This document shows positions 1 to 12,319 of a stretch of DNA of 64,000 bases, piece after piece. The stretch's first letter is position 1. The number at the start of each line of letters is the position of its first letter. A program made the position numbers and the translations under genes. The notes under the pieces are model-generated. The model did no database searches and was not told the origin of the DNA. It saw only the letters and a list, made by a program, of their open reading frames with translations. The DNA comes from Episyrphus balteatus (lineage: Eukaryota; Arthropoda; Insecta; Diptera; Syrphidae): contig NC_079136.1 of the NCBI RefSeq assembly GCF_945859705.1, positions 119,663,028-119,727,027 of the forward strand, read 5' to 3'.

Positions 1-568
1 GAATCTTTGAAATGAAATTGATACGTCATATGAAAGATGAAATAATAAGCTTTCACATGGTATATATTTTGTATAGGTTGTCAAACAGAAAAATTGATTC
101 CTGAGAACATAAAAATAAATGTTTTTTTTTGCTTTTTTTAATGAAATTTGATCGAGTTCAATAAATTCTAGCTCTTTTTGTAGATGTCTCATAGACCTGA
201 TCGTTATATATATTTTTAGCTAACAGTAAGCTTTCAGATGGTATAAAATTTTTTATAGGTTGTTGGTGAAAAAAATGGAATTAATGACGTGAGAAGATAA
301 AAATTCATGTTTTCTTTGCTTTTTTTGATGAAAATGATTGTTTTCAATAAATTATTTCTATACTTTTTGCGCATTGTAAAAATTTAAAAATGGTTTTATT
401 CTTAAGAAGAAATTTTTGTAAGCTTTTAAAATAAAAAAAATTAATATAATGAGAAAATAAAAAAAGATATTTTTTTTTAGCTTTTTCTTGTAAATTATGA
501 TTGTTTGAAATAAGTAAACGCTTCAATTGACTTATTTCAAACAAAAGCACACCGGCTTTACAGACAAC
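1..568 (+). repeat. GATAACG-palindrome repeat, right-end fragment
   Basis: It matches the inverse of 51556-53290 and continues the pattern seen at 15120-15545. Shared strings include AATAAGCTTTCACATGGTAT and GATGAAATTTGATCGAGTT, repeated twice within the unit. It ends CGGCTTTACAGACAACC at about 567, the mirror of the end at 51556. About 50 bp just inside the end, carrying the GTGATAAC palindrome, is deleted in this copy. A stem-loop near the end pairs TTTGAAATAAGT with ACTTATTTCAAA. No coding potential. Confidence 0.65.
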
Positions 569-757
569 CCTTTTTTTAATGTTTCACCTAAACTAAGTGT
601 GAATTCTACCGAATTAAAGTCTAATTTGTGATTGGCTAAGGCCAGGGGAAGCAATTTTTGAACCGTAAGCCCTTAACTTATGATCGATTTTGGAAATTGC
701 TCACACAGCGCCCTTAATGCTGATTTTCCTCATTAAAAAGTTTTCATCACGCTTCTA

Positions 758-1300
758 CACTTAGGAGCAAAAAAACGTAATCAAATAAATTATATTATAT
801 TAAAAACAAAAATTGCCATGGATAAAATATTTTTATTCAAAGTCTCATGGTCTCATTTTAAAGCTTGTATTTTTTACTTTGAATTGTTGGTAAAAACATA
901 AAAATGCATACGATAGTGTTACCGCTATCTGTCAATAAATTGCACTTCATATTTGTTTTAATGTTAAATTTTCCAGATACTCTCTGTTTTAATTTCAGTT
1001 TTTTTTTTTCAACGATAGTATTAGCGTTGTCTGTCAATGAATTGCACTTAATTTTTTTTAAATGTTAAATTTTCCAGATAATTTGTGTTTTAATTTCAGT
1101 TTTTTTTTTTCCTTACATACTTCATTTATGTTGGATGGATGGAACCAACGAACGGATTTTTGAGTTCTTAGCATTGACTTAAAGCTTTTGTTTCAAGCTT
1201 TTCAATGGTACTATTAACATGCATGTATGTCGATTACTTCACAACCAATTATCGTTTTTACAGAACTCAAAATTTGATTCCATTTTTTTGCTCCTAAGTG
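758..1300. mobile_element. TA-flanked MITE with CACTTAGGAGC ends
   Basis: It is 543 bp with TA at 756-757 and 1301-1302. The inverted ends are CACTTAGGAGCAAAAAAA and TTTTTTTGCTCCTAAGTG. TA duplication suggests the Tc1/mariner superfamily. Inside is a tandem duplication of about 100 bp (about 905-1004 and 1008-1107; CGATAGT, TGTCAAT, TTGCACTT, TTTTCCAGATA). No transposase. Confidence 0.65.
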
Positions 1301-1302
1301 TA

Positions 1303-2640
1303 TATTTGTGAGGGGCTTATAGGAAAATATTCTACTACTTCAAGACTGAATTACAGCTCAATTCCATTTATTTATATAAATGAAGATCAAAGCTGTCAAC
1401 ACTGGGTGAATACGTTCATCCCTTAGAATTGAGCGAATTATATAATGCTTCGAACAATAGTCATAAAATATTACTTCGGTAAATTCTTTTAATATCTTGT
1501 TTGGATTATTTCTCGATTATTTTAACCTGTCGCACTTTTCAATTTTTATGTTTTTTTTTTCTTTAAAAAGACAAGAAAAAATAACATTTATTAATCTCTT
1601 GAGACAAACTACAAAATTTATCATTCTACATTCATTTCTCCTACCATTTTCTTTCTACATAAACATTTACAGTCAATTTAACATTTAAACTGAAATACTT
1701 GCAACAACAAAAAAAATTATTACCTACAATAATCTAAATAAATTGTCAATTTATAACTGACTAATTCTCCCTAGAGACACAGCCCACAAACCATTTTTCT
1801 TCTATAAATTACATCCAAAATACTACATGTGTTGATTATTGCCCCCTTAAGTGGCATTCCTAAAACTTTTTCACCACACAAAAACCAAAAAAAAAAACTC
1901 TTAATAAAAACTCTAAACCACTTATATCTTAAAAAAAAAAACATATTAATAGCGCCACGTGTTTCACCAAAAAAAAAAAACCACATAAAAACTTGAACAT
2001 ACACAAGAAGAACCAAAAGAAGCAAAAAAAAATAAATAAAACAAATAACTACCTTACCGTTAATAGGAGCCCATTAAGAAACATTTAATGGCTAAATTTC
2101 CATTTGAATTCTCACCATCTTCATTTTATTTATCATCGCTGTTTTTTTTTTTCTTCCCACAAATCCTCAATTTTTACGAACGAAAGTACCTAATAACTTT
2201 TTTTTTTTTTTTTTTTTTTGGGGGAAATACAAAAATGTCCCTATGGGCAATTTAAATTTATACAAAGAGATTCATATACATTTAAAGAAGAAGATAATAA
2301 TTTCTAAATAAACTTTTAGGACTACCATAATCTAAGATGGCAACAAAACATTATCAACGACATTTAGATTAAAGTTATTTCCTTGTTTTTTTTGTTTTTT
2401 TTTTGCAGGAAAACAAAAAACGAAACAAAAATGTATAAATGTCCTGTAAATTAAATTTTCTTACATAAAATAAGGAAATAGATTTTTGAAGTACATCCTT
2501 GAAAATCCAACAAACGCATTTTGACAAACTGATTTTAAATTATCTGAACTGCAATAGGTATTTTGAGAAAGAATTTGATTTTGACCATTATGCATGTCCC
2601 AAAAGGGACATATTATGGATATTTGACTCATTGATACGTT
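1303..2640. other. AT-rich DNA without identifiable features
   Basis: Many A- and T-runs. Short frames are chance products of poly-T. No repeat partner was found in the window. Confidence 0.5.
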
Positions 2641-2656
2641 GTATTTAGCGGAATAT

Positions 2657-2822
2657 CAAGACGCTTCCAACGATACATCATTTGTCAAATTGTGATAAGT
2701 AGTTTAGAAGTTATGAACATACAAATATGCTTCTATAAGGGCCATACATTAATATGTTCCCTCTTAACTTCTAAACTACTTACCATAATTGGACAAATGA
2801 GATATCAGTGCAGGCGTCTTTA
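2657..2822. repeat. GTAGTTTAGAAGTTATGA hairpin family, copy 1
   Basis: Left arm CAAGACGCTTCCAACGATAC, ATAAGTAGTTTAGAAGTTATGA; right arm TAACTTCTAAACTACTTA, GAGATATCAGTGCAGGCGTCTT. The arms pair imperfectly over about 70 bp around a loop of about 40 bp. The next copy is 0.6 kb away. Confidence 0.6.
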
Positions 2823-3449
2823 TCGTCCTCTGGTTATAAGTTATATGACTATTTTATTAAATGTTAAATTTAAAGAATTGAAACCGTTTAGGCAAATACT
2901 CCTCCAGAAAGAGGGCATACAAAAAATAAAGCATACAAAACTGCAAAAACCAAACTTTCTGTAATTGTTTTTAAGAACGGAACCTTAATTTTTGCTGACA
3001 ACGAACGGCGAAACTAAAAAAGAATATACATTAGGGTGGGTCAAAAAAAAAAATCGAAATTCTTTTTTTTTTTTTTATTTGGTTCTCCGAAAAATCGATT
3101 GCTAGACACCTCTAGAATATACACACCAAATATGAGATCTTTATATTAATGGGAAGGTCCTCCGCTTCGCAATTTGCCATTTTTTACATCAAGCTTCTAC
3201 TAAAAAAAAATCATTTTTTTATTAATTGACTTCTAAGCAAATTTCTTTACATATTCTTGTAGGCAATTGAACGCTCTACAAAAAAGACCTTATACACTTT
3301 TTTCGTTTATCTAACCGTTTAATAGATATTTGCAGTCCAAAAATCGAGAAAATCTGTAATTTTCTAACAAATTGAAGAATTATAATAATCAAATGCGCAA
3401 GATATATTCTTGTAAAAAATTGATTGCTCCACAAAAAAGTTTACAAATC

Positions 3450-3670
3450 GTGATATAGCCTATAACCTTCGGAAAACCATGACGTTTCCAACGACAATTC
3501 ATTTTTCGAATTACGATAAGTAGTTTAGAAGTTATGAGCACATAAACAAATGACCTCTACGAACTTACGTTCATATGTTCCCTCATAACTTCTTAACTAC
3601 TTATGATAATTTGACTAAAGAGATATCAGTGGAAGCGTCTTGATAGTCCGCTTGTTATAGGCTATATATG
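3450..3670. repeat. GTAGTTTAGAAGTTATGA hairpin family, copy 2
   Basis: The outermost pairing ATATAGCCTATAACC with GGTTATAGGCTATAT-like bases (TTGTTATAGGCTATAT) extends the family stem. The inner strings ATAAGTAGTTTAGAAGTTATGAG and CTCATAACTTCTTAACTACTTAT match copy 1. The flank CACCCTCTAGG resembles the flank of the copies at 6.4 and 39.0 kb (CCTCTAGTGGC). Confidence 0.6.
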
Positions 3671-4199
3671 ATATTAGCACCCTCTAGGTTTCTACTTAAT
3701 GACATTCGATAATTGGAAAAATTGCTTCGAATGGGACGAATTGAACTGTTTAAAATTGTTGTAATGTATTTGCATGCATCAAAAATGTAGGTGTATTTTT
3801 TTATCACTGATTTTGTTAACTTTCTACTTGAAAAATTCTTGCACTTGTTAGCTTCAAGCGCGTTTGTAACCTACCTTATTCTTCATCCCGGTCTTAAAAA
3901 TAACTAAAATACCTCCCGGTTGCCAGTTTTAGGTGTCAGAACTTCGTGACTTAAAAAAAAAAAAACGAAGAAAAATGATCTGCTTCACTTGTTTTTGAGG
4001 AAACTCTTCTTCATTGAAAAAAGATAATAGAGTTTGTCGTTTTTTTTTTTTATTTTTGTCTATTACATGCTTGTTACCTATATACAATTTTCCAAGGAGC
4101 AAAAAATAGACAAAAAAAAAAAAAATACTTAAAATTGGAACTATGCCCCTAGAGCGTGACTCTGATGACAAATGTCAGTGTTTTTGTACTTTCTGGTGT

Positions 4200-5380
4200 G
4201 GTGTGTTGTGTTGTGTTTGGAATGTACTTAACACACAGAACCGAGAGCAAGTAGAGTGAAATTATTTTCCATCATCACACGGTTCCCTACACAAGTTGTG
4301 AGCAGCACCATAAACCCTATAGTGGCTGTATAGAGTTGTATATATTGCGGCAGTCTGTGATTCTGCTGCAGTAACATCGTCATCATCAACCATCCATCCG
4401 GGCACCTTCTAAAGTAACAACAAGAACTCATATATAAAAATATAGATCCTTTGGCGTATAAAAAAAAAAAAAAAAACTGGGAAAGGATGAAGTGCGGGTC
4501 GTCACCGCAGTAGAATCAACAAAACATTCGCTGGTACACTGTTGTACACTGTACTTGCAGCAAACAAAACAATTTCCATCTAGACAACCAGTCGACAACA
4601 TAATTCGAGGATTCTTGTTCACACATAAGAGGACCAAGAGGCGACACAGGACGAGAGTTGAGGAGAAAAATTAAAACAAAAAAGTAAAGAAAAAGAGGAA
4701 GTTGGTTCAGTGTCGGTTTCGGACCCAAGCCAGAAAGAAAAACAGAAAAAAAAAAAAAAAAACAATTCTGTCGACAAAGCAGGAAAACAGGAGCATAAGG
4801 ACACTTCATGTACACAAAAACACAACTGTTCCCATCAGCCAACTATAACTCCTGCTGGTTTCGACGCACTACACAACTGACTACTGACTATACCCTGAGA
4901 ATCCGGTCCACACAAAGTGGAATTCTTTGTGCGATGGCAATGTCTTACCGAAGCAGAATTACACAATATTTGCTAGGGTTTCTTTCTCTGGGTGTGTGCC
5001 AGGACACAAATAGGTGCCAACCTACTATCGCAGGACATCATAAGAAGTTGCATTTGTCATCTAGAGGGTTTAAGGTGGTGTTGGATATCTTCCTTGTGTA
5101 TCAGAAGCAGCCGGATGTTTGTTGCCTTTGCACCCTCTTTCTGTTTTGTGGAGGCGACAAATGTGGGAGTGTTCCCCATCTGTGTTCACATGTGACACTT
5201 TCAAACCAGCTTAGAATCTTTGAGCTTTTGCTTTGCTGTGTTTCTATTTTAGTTTCTCTGGTTTTCTGCGAAAGACAAATATTATACCCACACGTCTCTT
5301 CTAAGTAGAGAGTGACCTCGCATATGGACTTACAAATATCATGTGGGTTGGTTTCATTATTTGTATTTGTATGTTTATTA
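4200..5380. other. GC-richer unique block, possible exon or promoter
   Basis: This stretch has clearly fewer A/T runs than its surroundings and no copy elsewhere in the window. A plus-strand frame of 166 codons (4808-5308) crosses it, together with overlapping frames on the other strand. The predicted peptide has no recognisable domain and I do not call it a gene. The block could be a non-coding first exon or promoter of a gene that extends outside. Confidence 0.25.
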
Positions 5381-5384
5381 TTTG

Positions 5385-5645
5385 TACACGTGTGTGTGTG
5401 TGTGTGTGTGTATTGTTGTCCAATGATGTAAGATCCCAAGGATATATCTTATAAAACGGGGCCATCAAGAGAGAGAGAGAGAGAGAGAGTTTGTATTTAA
5501 TTTGGCAGCTGGAATGACTCTGAGGTGCTGGCTGCTAGATGCATTTGAAACATGGTTAAGCGCTAAAGTGATTTCGAATTAGATGAGGATTTGTTTAATC
5601 AAGTGTAGTTAGAGAGAGAGAGATAGATAGATAGATAGATAGAGA
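5385..5645 (+). repeat. Microsatellites (GT)n, (AG)n and (GATA)n
   Basis: (GT) at about 5392-5411, (AG) at about 5469-5489, and AGAGAG followed by GATA repeats at about 5611-5643. They lie at the edge of a relatively GC-rich unique stretch (4200-5550). Confidence 0.85.
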
Positions 5646-6029
5646 AATAATGGGATTTTCATGGGAATTTTGCAACAGTTGGATCTTTAAAGGCTTAGCT
5701 GGGAATTATCTTTGTCGTTGTTGTGTTGTCGTCTTGTGTCGAAACGTTTGATTTTCCCTGAAATCTATGTAGACTTAAATAGATTTCAGAAGAAATTCAA
5801 TGAATCAATCTGAGAAGTAAACATTGTATTAGTCTTCTTTGTTGATTGATTACAGGGCATATGTTTGGGAAGAATAGTTGAATAATACGGGTTTCGAATT
5901 TTATATGTGGGCTTCTAACAGAGTCCTTTTGACTGTTTTATTTTGTTTTATTTTAGAGTAAATCTCTGTTAAACCAGGCCAACAAAATTCTGTGGGTGTT
6001 TTTAGTTTCTGAATTTTGCATCTTGTAGC

Positions 6030-6240
6030 CAGGGGGCAATCAAGACGTTTCCAACAATACCTCATTTGTTAAATTATGATAAGTAGTTTAGAAGTTATGA
6101 GAGAACATTTGAACGTATGTGCAATTTGGACCTATGTTCACCTGTTTCCTCATAACTTTTAAACTACTTACTGTAATTCTAAAAATGAGGTATCTTTCGA
6201 AGCATCTTTGTTGTCCGCAGGTTAAACGTTATATTGCATA
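6030..6240. repeat. GTAGTTTAGAAGTTATGA hairpin family, copy 3
   Basis: Left arm AATCAAGACGTTTCCAACAA, AAGTAGTTTAGAAGTTATGAG; right arm CCTCATAACTTTTAAACTACTT, AAATGAGGTATCTTTCGAAGC. Centre: ACATTTGAACGTATGTGC. Confidence 0.6.
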
Positions 6241-6444
6241 TCATTAAATTGAATATGAATCTCTCTACGAGTTAGTAATATTTTTGGTTAAAATCATTGC
6301 TATGAGAAGGTCTTAAACATTTTTTCGAAGATGATAAAAATAGTTATTCAATATTATTTGATTAATATTGCTTGTCCTTTTTGTTGAATTATTTTTAGTT
6401 TCTGAATTTTCCATCTAGAGGTCGCTATATTCAACTAAATTAGA

Positions 6445-6670
6445 CGTCACATAACCTTTGACCAGGAGACAAAAAAGACGCTTCCAACAATACCTCATTT
6501 GTTAAATTATGGTAACTAGTTTAGAAGTTATTAGAGAACATATGAACGTATGTGCATTACGGACCTGTGTTCACCTGTTCCTTTATAACTTTTAAACTAC
6601 TTACTGTAATTCAATAAATGAGGTATTGTTCGAAGCGTCTTAATTGTCCGCGAGTTAAACGGTATATAAC
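6445..6670. repeat. GTAGTTTAGAAGTTATGA hairpin family, copy 4
   Basis: Nearly the same as copy 3, 0.4 kb away in the same orientation: AAGACGCTTCCAACAATACC, TAGTTTAGAAGTTATTAG, TAACTTTTAAACTACTTACTG, GAGGTATTGTTCGAAGCGTC. The two are separated by about 200 bp that includes CATCTAGAGGTCGCTAT. Confidence 0.6.
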
Positions 6671-6699
6671 TGAATTGAATATGAAGCTTTCTAAGAGAA

Positions 6700-8150
6700 A
6701 TACACGGAACAAAGTCTTAGTTTGTCAAAAGATTAAATATAGAAAACGCTTCGGAACGCTTTTTCTTAAAATTATCAAAATCTAATTTCCCAACAAAATT
6801 TGGCACAGCATTGTTTTCAAAATTTTGTGTTTTAATATTTTTATCCAGAACAACACCATAATTATAGAAAATACGACTTCCACCCCCCTCTAAAAAAAAC
6901 TGACAAAAAGGATTAAGTGGTTTGATTCCAAAAGTGATGTTGTCGTACATTCTACAAGTGACTTTAAATAATTAATTTTAATGCTAAAAGTCGGGTTGGC
7001 TGCCATAGAATGGGTGTGGTATGGCAGCGCGGGAGCTTTGGGTCGTGCTAAATATTAAATTTCTAAAACTCGCATAATTTTTCTCTCGCGAAGATACATT
7101 TCATAACAAAAAAAAAAAAAGGATAAAACAAAAAAGGATTCGTCTTGTTGTTGCTTATAATTTTTCTATTTGACAGTGAGAACCTCTTTTAAGTGCGTCT
7201 TTGCGCGAAAAACGAAAAAGGATGAGCTTTCTCTTCTAATTTGTTTTCGTTTCTAAAATTTTTTTTTCTTATTTAAGTTAATCTTCTTCTTAGAGTCTTT
7301 CAATGTTTTTGTATATATTTTGTCTTGGGTGATGAGGGTGTTTGAGGGCAGAAGAGGAAAGTTCACAATTATTAATGTGCTGTGGAGCAAAGGGTTTTCT
7401 TTGAATTTTAGATTTAGTAGCTTAATTATTGTAGTTTTACTCTTTTGTTCAACAAAAAGAAACAAAAATTCACACAGTTGTTAGTTGATATACTGAATGG
7501 AAAAGGTGGAGCTGGAAAAGGAGAAGAATTAAGTTTGAGTGAAAACATTATTCAACTTATATTCAAAAAAAAAAAAAAAAAAAAAAACAACAACAAAAAG
7601 TCTACTTGCTGCTAATTGTATTTTTGTTAATTAGAAAATGGTGCAAAGAACATAAGTTTTCTCTTCAGCTGTGGAAGAAGAATATTTACTTGTACCTAAT
7701 TCTTTAGGTACAACAACGTTTTTCAGTTTTGTTGAATATAAAAGTTTTTCAAGTGGCAAAGGTTGTAAAGTTGAAAAAGGGGATGGGGTAACATCTCTAT
7801 ATTTATTGTTTTATTTTATGAAAATTCTATTTCAAGGTTTTGAGTAAATAAAATTAAAAAAAAACTGGAGCAGGGTTGGGTTCAGGTCATTCATTAAGTT
7901 ATTTCATTCATTCATTGAGTTAAAAAAAAAAAAGATTTAAAATTAAAACCTTGAAGTCAGTCAGAACGTGGATAGTAGTTGTTTAGTCAAATTGGACTTT
8001 TTGGGTTGTTTTATTCACGTAATAGATTTTGAATTTTTCTGATTGATTGGTAATGTTGCTCTTTTTTAGTTTTAATTTATAACAACTTTATTTTGTTGCG
8101 AAAGATTATAAAATTTCCTTTCAAATAAATATCATAAACATTTAATTTGA
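6700..8150. other. AT-rich DNA without identifiable features
   Basis: A- and T-runs and a few GC-richer lines (7000-7060: GGCTGCCATAGAATGGG, GGCAGCGCGGGAGC). No convincing frame or repeat. Confidence 0.4.
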
Positions 8151-8159
8151 TAAAGCAGT

Positions 8160-8480
8160 TTGGTCACAATCCGCATCCAAAACAATGACAATTTTGAAAT
8201 CAATTTTTTATCAATGCGAAAAAATCAAATTGCTATAAAACTTTTTAACAGAGCAAAAATTAATAGAGAATGTCAAAAAATTAGGTGCCACTATTCTGTC
8301 TGTGTATTTGTCTGTCTCTATCTCGAGTCACACAGCCCAAACCACTAAAGCGATTCTCTTAAAACTTGGTATATTTTTGTTTGGACCAAAGTTGAATGGC
8401 TAGTATCAAAACATGCTTGATTTTCTTAAAAACGGATTTCGATTGAAATATAGGCCGGCCACTGGCCCACAAAAAAAAAG
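8160..8480 (-). repeat. CAGACAGA-signature repeat, inverse copy
   Basis: CTGTCTGTCTCTATCTCGAG, CACAGCCCAAACCACTAAAGC and TTAAAACTTGGTAT are the inverse of the tails at 20330-20400 and 32570-32640 (CCGTTTAGGCTGTAG and CAGACAGACAGAC). It is degraded, with no frame. Confidence 0.5.
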
Positions 8481-8484
8481 TAGC

Positions 8485-8740
8485 CTGTACTTTTGACTGG
8501 GGCTCCCTCTCTTAATGTATTTCGATGCGCTGAATCCAAATCTGAGATCAGTTTTACCCGCACATCCCCAAAATTTTAAGTAAATTGCAAAAAAAAACAT
8601 AAAATTCCCCCACTTTTAAGCGACTTTTATCGCTTTTTGCAATATATGCTTAAAATTTTGAGGGTGTTCGGGCGAAACTAACTTCAGTTCCGGATTCGAA
8701 ATACATAAAGGAAGACCCCGTCAAAAAGTACTGACCATTT
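8485..8740. repeat. Foldback with GAATCC/ATCCGGA arms
   Basis: 8490-8595 (TGTACTTTTGACTGGGGCTC, AATGTATTTCGATGCGCTGA, CCCCAAAATTTTAAG) is the imperfect inverse of 8630-8735. The centre is GCGACTTTTATCGC. It resembles the palindromic MITEs with GAATCCGAAGTC modules but lacks clear termini. Confidence 0.5.
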
Positions 8741-8969
8741 TTTAGTACAAAAATAAAAATATTTTATGATTTAAGCCTAGTATAAAGTTCTTTTTGATAA
8801 AAAAAAGTAAGTGGTGAAGAAAAATTTTTATTTTCGATTTTGGTTTACAGCTGTGGTGAGTTAAAATTTTTTTTTTTTTTCAGAAAAAATCTCTCCCATA
8901 AGAATACTTAGCTTTAGTAAAAAAAAAAATATTTTTTGATTTAGTCAAAGAAAATAAAATGCACGACTG

Positions 8970-9653
8970 GGTCGCACGTACTTGCTCTTGTAGTTCACAG
9001 TATCTTTATCTTAAATGTCTATTGGAAATTTAAGATTTTATTTAGTGTCGAGAAAAAAAAAAAATCGAAAGTTTAAAAATTAAATTAAAAATTTTTTTTT
9101 TCAAAAATGTTTTTAAAAATATTTTTTTTTACATTTTATACTTCAAAATGATGTCTGTAAATTTTTAATAAAATTGACTTATGCTTTGGTGAAATATATG
9201 AACTTAAAAAACATGTCAATTTTTTAAAAACGGCAACGACATATTTCCGTTCTCCGCATTTTTTGAGAAAAACTAAAAACGCAGTTTTGTTAGAATCAAT
9301 AAGTCTATTACGTATACCAAATTTAATCAAAATCGTTAGAGCCGTTTTCGAGAAAGTTGCAATACCTCGAAAACATTATATGGGAGATATGCGTTAAAAA
9401 GGAGATATTAAAAAAATAAAAAAAAACGGTTCTAGGGAATAACGTAAAAAGTATCTGTACCAAGTTTCAAGCAAATCCATCCATCCGTTTAGGCCCTAGC
9501 TCGATGTACAGATGGACGCACAGACGCACAGACCGACGGACGGCATGACGAAAACCACTTTTTTGATCTTCTCCATCATCGTAATGTTGGTTTCGATTAA
9601 AACCGCAAATTTTTTTTTCTACACGAAACCAATACTTGCCCTATAGAGCAAGT
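8970..9653 (+). repeat. ACTTGCTCT repeat with CAGACGCACAGAC tail, full copy
   Basis: It runs from GGTCGCACGTACTTGCTCT to CCCTATAGAGCAAGT. The short ends ACTTGCTCT and AGAGCAAGT are inverted. The middle has AATCGTTAGAGCCGTTTTCGAG, TATGGGAGATATGCG and CATCCGTTTAGGCCCTAGCTC, then CAGATGGACGCACAGACG. The right half (from TTTTTTGAGAAAAACTAAAAACG) recurs almost unchanged at 43430-43827. Confidence 0.65.
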
Positions 9654-10134
9654 AAAAAAAAAATATTTTTTGATTTAGGTATATTAAAGATAAATAAATG
9701 TTTTAGTATAATACATTTTTTTATTTTTAAGTCCTAAAAAATTAATCCCAGAAATCTCTCTGAATCCCCAAAAATCTCCAAAAAACTATAAAAACCAAAG
9801 TTTGAAGTAAATCGACAGATCCTTTTCAGAATCTAATTGTGGCTAGTCTAAGATATCAGAAACAGCATAAATAACACTGTGCTAGTTCAAAAAAAACCGA
9901 CGTTTATAGATAAAATAAATCAATAAAATTATTATTTTGAAACTTTTAAACTTAGTTTTTTTTTGACAAAAAAGTCTTTTATTTTAGTAAAAAACTCCGA
10001 TTTTTTTCAAATTTTATTATTCCGTTTTGCATCCTAATGTCTCAACAAAATGATATTATTTTAAAGTTATTTTCTACAAAAAATCATCAAAATTTTATAT
10101 AATCTATATCAATAGGCCACTAAAGGTGCTGATA

Positions 10135-11760
10135 GTCTATTGAATAGACCCTTTTGGATGGAACAAATTCGTTCAAGAGTTTTTATTGGCGATTATGATT
10201 CCTTGGCATACAAGAATACTCCAGTCAAAAGTGCTACTAAATCCGTTGGTGCATTTCTGAGAAAACGGCAACACTGGTCGGTTTTCAGTTTTTTTGATTT
10301 AACTCGAAAACCAAGCCTGACTTTGAAATGGTTCAAAGACACTTTTCATAGCAAATTAAATTTTCTGTCAAGTTACTTGTTATTTTCTCACTTTTGACTA
10401 GTAGAATGCGAACTTCGACGTTAGATGGCTTATACATTATGTTGGTTACAGTTACGATAAAGGGTTCATTTTATAGATAATTAAAAGTGCTATAATTCAT
10501 TCTTTAAGAAAATCCCAAACCAATCAAAAGTTCTTCAGATATTTAAAAAAATGTCATATTGTCTTAACCTTGCGAGAAGAACCCGGACTTTGACGGACTA
10601 TAAAATTGAATTTAACTAACTCACGGAATTCATTTGTATATCATTTTTTAGATAATTTAATTGATAATAAGCCTATCCTCGGACATTTTTGGTTTAAATG
10701 AGTAAAAATGGAGTTATAAAATAAAAACGACACCGACCTCTTTTCCAAGATGGCGGCTGTTCCCGATATCTTATCGTCCCAAAAAATTCACTTTTACGAT
10801 AAGGACATTCACCTTAACACGTTCCATCAAAAAAATTTGTCCCGCGAAAAGTGCAATTTGATTTACTAATTTACCTGAGCTATTTTGTTTCAATTCAAAC
10901 TCATTAGAGTATTTTTTTCGTTTTTCAAGAGAAACTTTTCGTTGGTCGCGGATTTTACAAGAATTGTTTTTCAGGCCATTGAAAACAGTAAAAGAGTTGG
11001 TATTAAATGTTCTTCTATGCAATAGACCAACGCTAATGGCTTTCCGTACATCCATTCGACCCGAATTTATAAAAATGCACCTACACAAAATTGCACAAAA
11101 GGCCATAAGGATGCAAATAAATTTTTTTGTTTGTCATATTTAGTTTATAATAAATCAATCCCTCGAAGTATGTTTACTTTAAAAGTCTAAAAGTTACCAA
11201 TTAATACGATTTTATCGAGTTTTAAAAACTTGCTTTTAACTAAAAAAGTCAAAAATTTAGAAAAAGTGCTAATTTTTGAATAGGTACATTTAAGTTGTTT
11301 CTTGACAAAAAAAATTAAAAATTGCATATTATCAAAGGATTTTACCTCTACTTTATTTCATTAGTACAAAGTTTGGACGTCCCGGCTACATACACAAAAT
11401 GCCCCTTGATTTAGTAAAAAAAATAAAATTGTCAATTTTTTAACTTTTTTTCTTTGATTTTAGGTTAGAATTTTAGTCAAAAATAATTTTAAAAATTTTT
11501 TAACCATCTTAACTTGACAGAAAATTTAATTTGCTATGAAAAGTGTCTTTGAACCATTTCAAAGTCAGACTTGGTTTTCGAGTTAAATCAAAAAAACTGA
11601 AAACCGACCAGTGTTGCCGTTTTCTCAGAAATGTACCAACGGATTTAGTAGCACTTTTGGCTGGAGTATTCTTGTATGCCAAGGAATCATAATCGCCAAT
11701 AAAAACTCTTGAACGAATTTGTTCTATTTTTGCTCTGGAGCTCGGGTCTATTAAATAGAC
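10135..11760. mobile_element. 1.6 kb element with about 240-bp terminal inverted repeats
   Basis: TA occurs at 10133-10134 and 11761-11762. The ends GTCTATTGAATAGACC and its mirror GTCTATTTAATAGACC open arms that pair over roughly 10150-10375 and 11512-11730. The arms contain strings such as GCGATTATGATTCCTTGG and AAACGGCAACACTGGTCGG. The interior includes ATGGCGGCTGTTCCCG and a minus-strand open frame of 111 codons (11106-10771) that I do not recognise. TA targets suggest Tc1/mariner or a related TIR family; no DDE motif is visible. Confidence 0.65.
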
Positions 11761-12048
11761 TACTGAAAATACTTTCTTAATGTAGTTAGGCAGGTATAAC
11801 CTCAAGAAATTAAAAAAAAAAATTGAATATTCTAAAATCTAAAATTAATATTTCAAAAATTTGCTATGATAGAATATTTCTGACTTCGGATTCATTCAGT
11901 TTTGAAAAATGTTATTGAATTCTTAGACAAGCTTAGGCCCTATTTAATCACATTTCATTAAATTTTAATTCTCCATTTAAAACGTGAAATTTCAAAATTT
12001 GTATTCGATTTTTATTTTTGACATATTTTTATTTTTTGGTTTTAATAG

Positions 12049-12132
12049 GAGAGTGAACAAATTGGAAGCATGTTGAGAGGAGACAAAGACTACGACTTGC
12101 GACTTCTCTGGCCAATTTTAGGAAATATTTAA
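12049..12132 (+). CDS. Candidate alternative terminal exon (27 codons)
   Basis: A strong pyrimidine tract ending TTTTAATAG precedes 12049. The only useful frame is phase 0. It encodes 27 residues beginning ESEQIGSML and ending LLWPILGNI, then TAA at 12130-12132. No splice donor is seen in it, so it would end a transcript. It shares phase 0 with the candidate exon at 12320, which suits two alternative ends of one gene. No poly-A signal was found directly downstream, and the peptide is not recognised. Confidence 0.3.
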   Translation, partial: ESEQIGSMLRGDKDYDLRLLWPILGNI

Positions 12133-12319
12133 ACAGCTTTTTTTTTTAATATTTTACTATTTTTTAAAAAAAAAATTTATTAACCAAAAAAATTGTTTCA
12201 TTATTCTACTTAATTCCCTTACTGTTATTCTCTCGTTTATAAGGAACCTGTTTCACTCTTTTATTTGTTCAATTATGACATTGTTAATAGTTCTAATTTT
12301 ATTATTCTTGCACAAATAG

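Noticed and set aside
4808..5308. Open frame of 166 codons on the plus strand.
   Set aside because: No domain, overlapping frames of similar length on both strands, and no splice or codon-use support. The length is possible by chance in this GC-richer stretch.
10140..10397. Frame of 85 codons repeated with few changes at 11805-11509 on the minus strand.
   Set aside because: The similarity reflects the two inverted arms of one element, not two genes. No domain is recognised.
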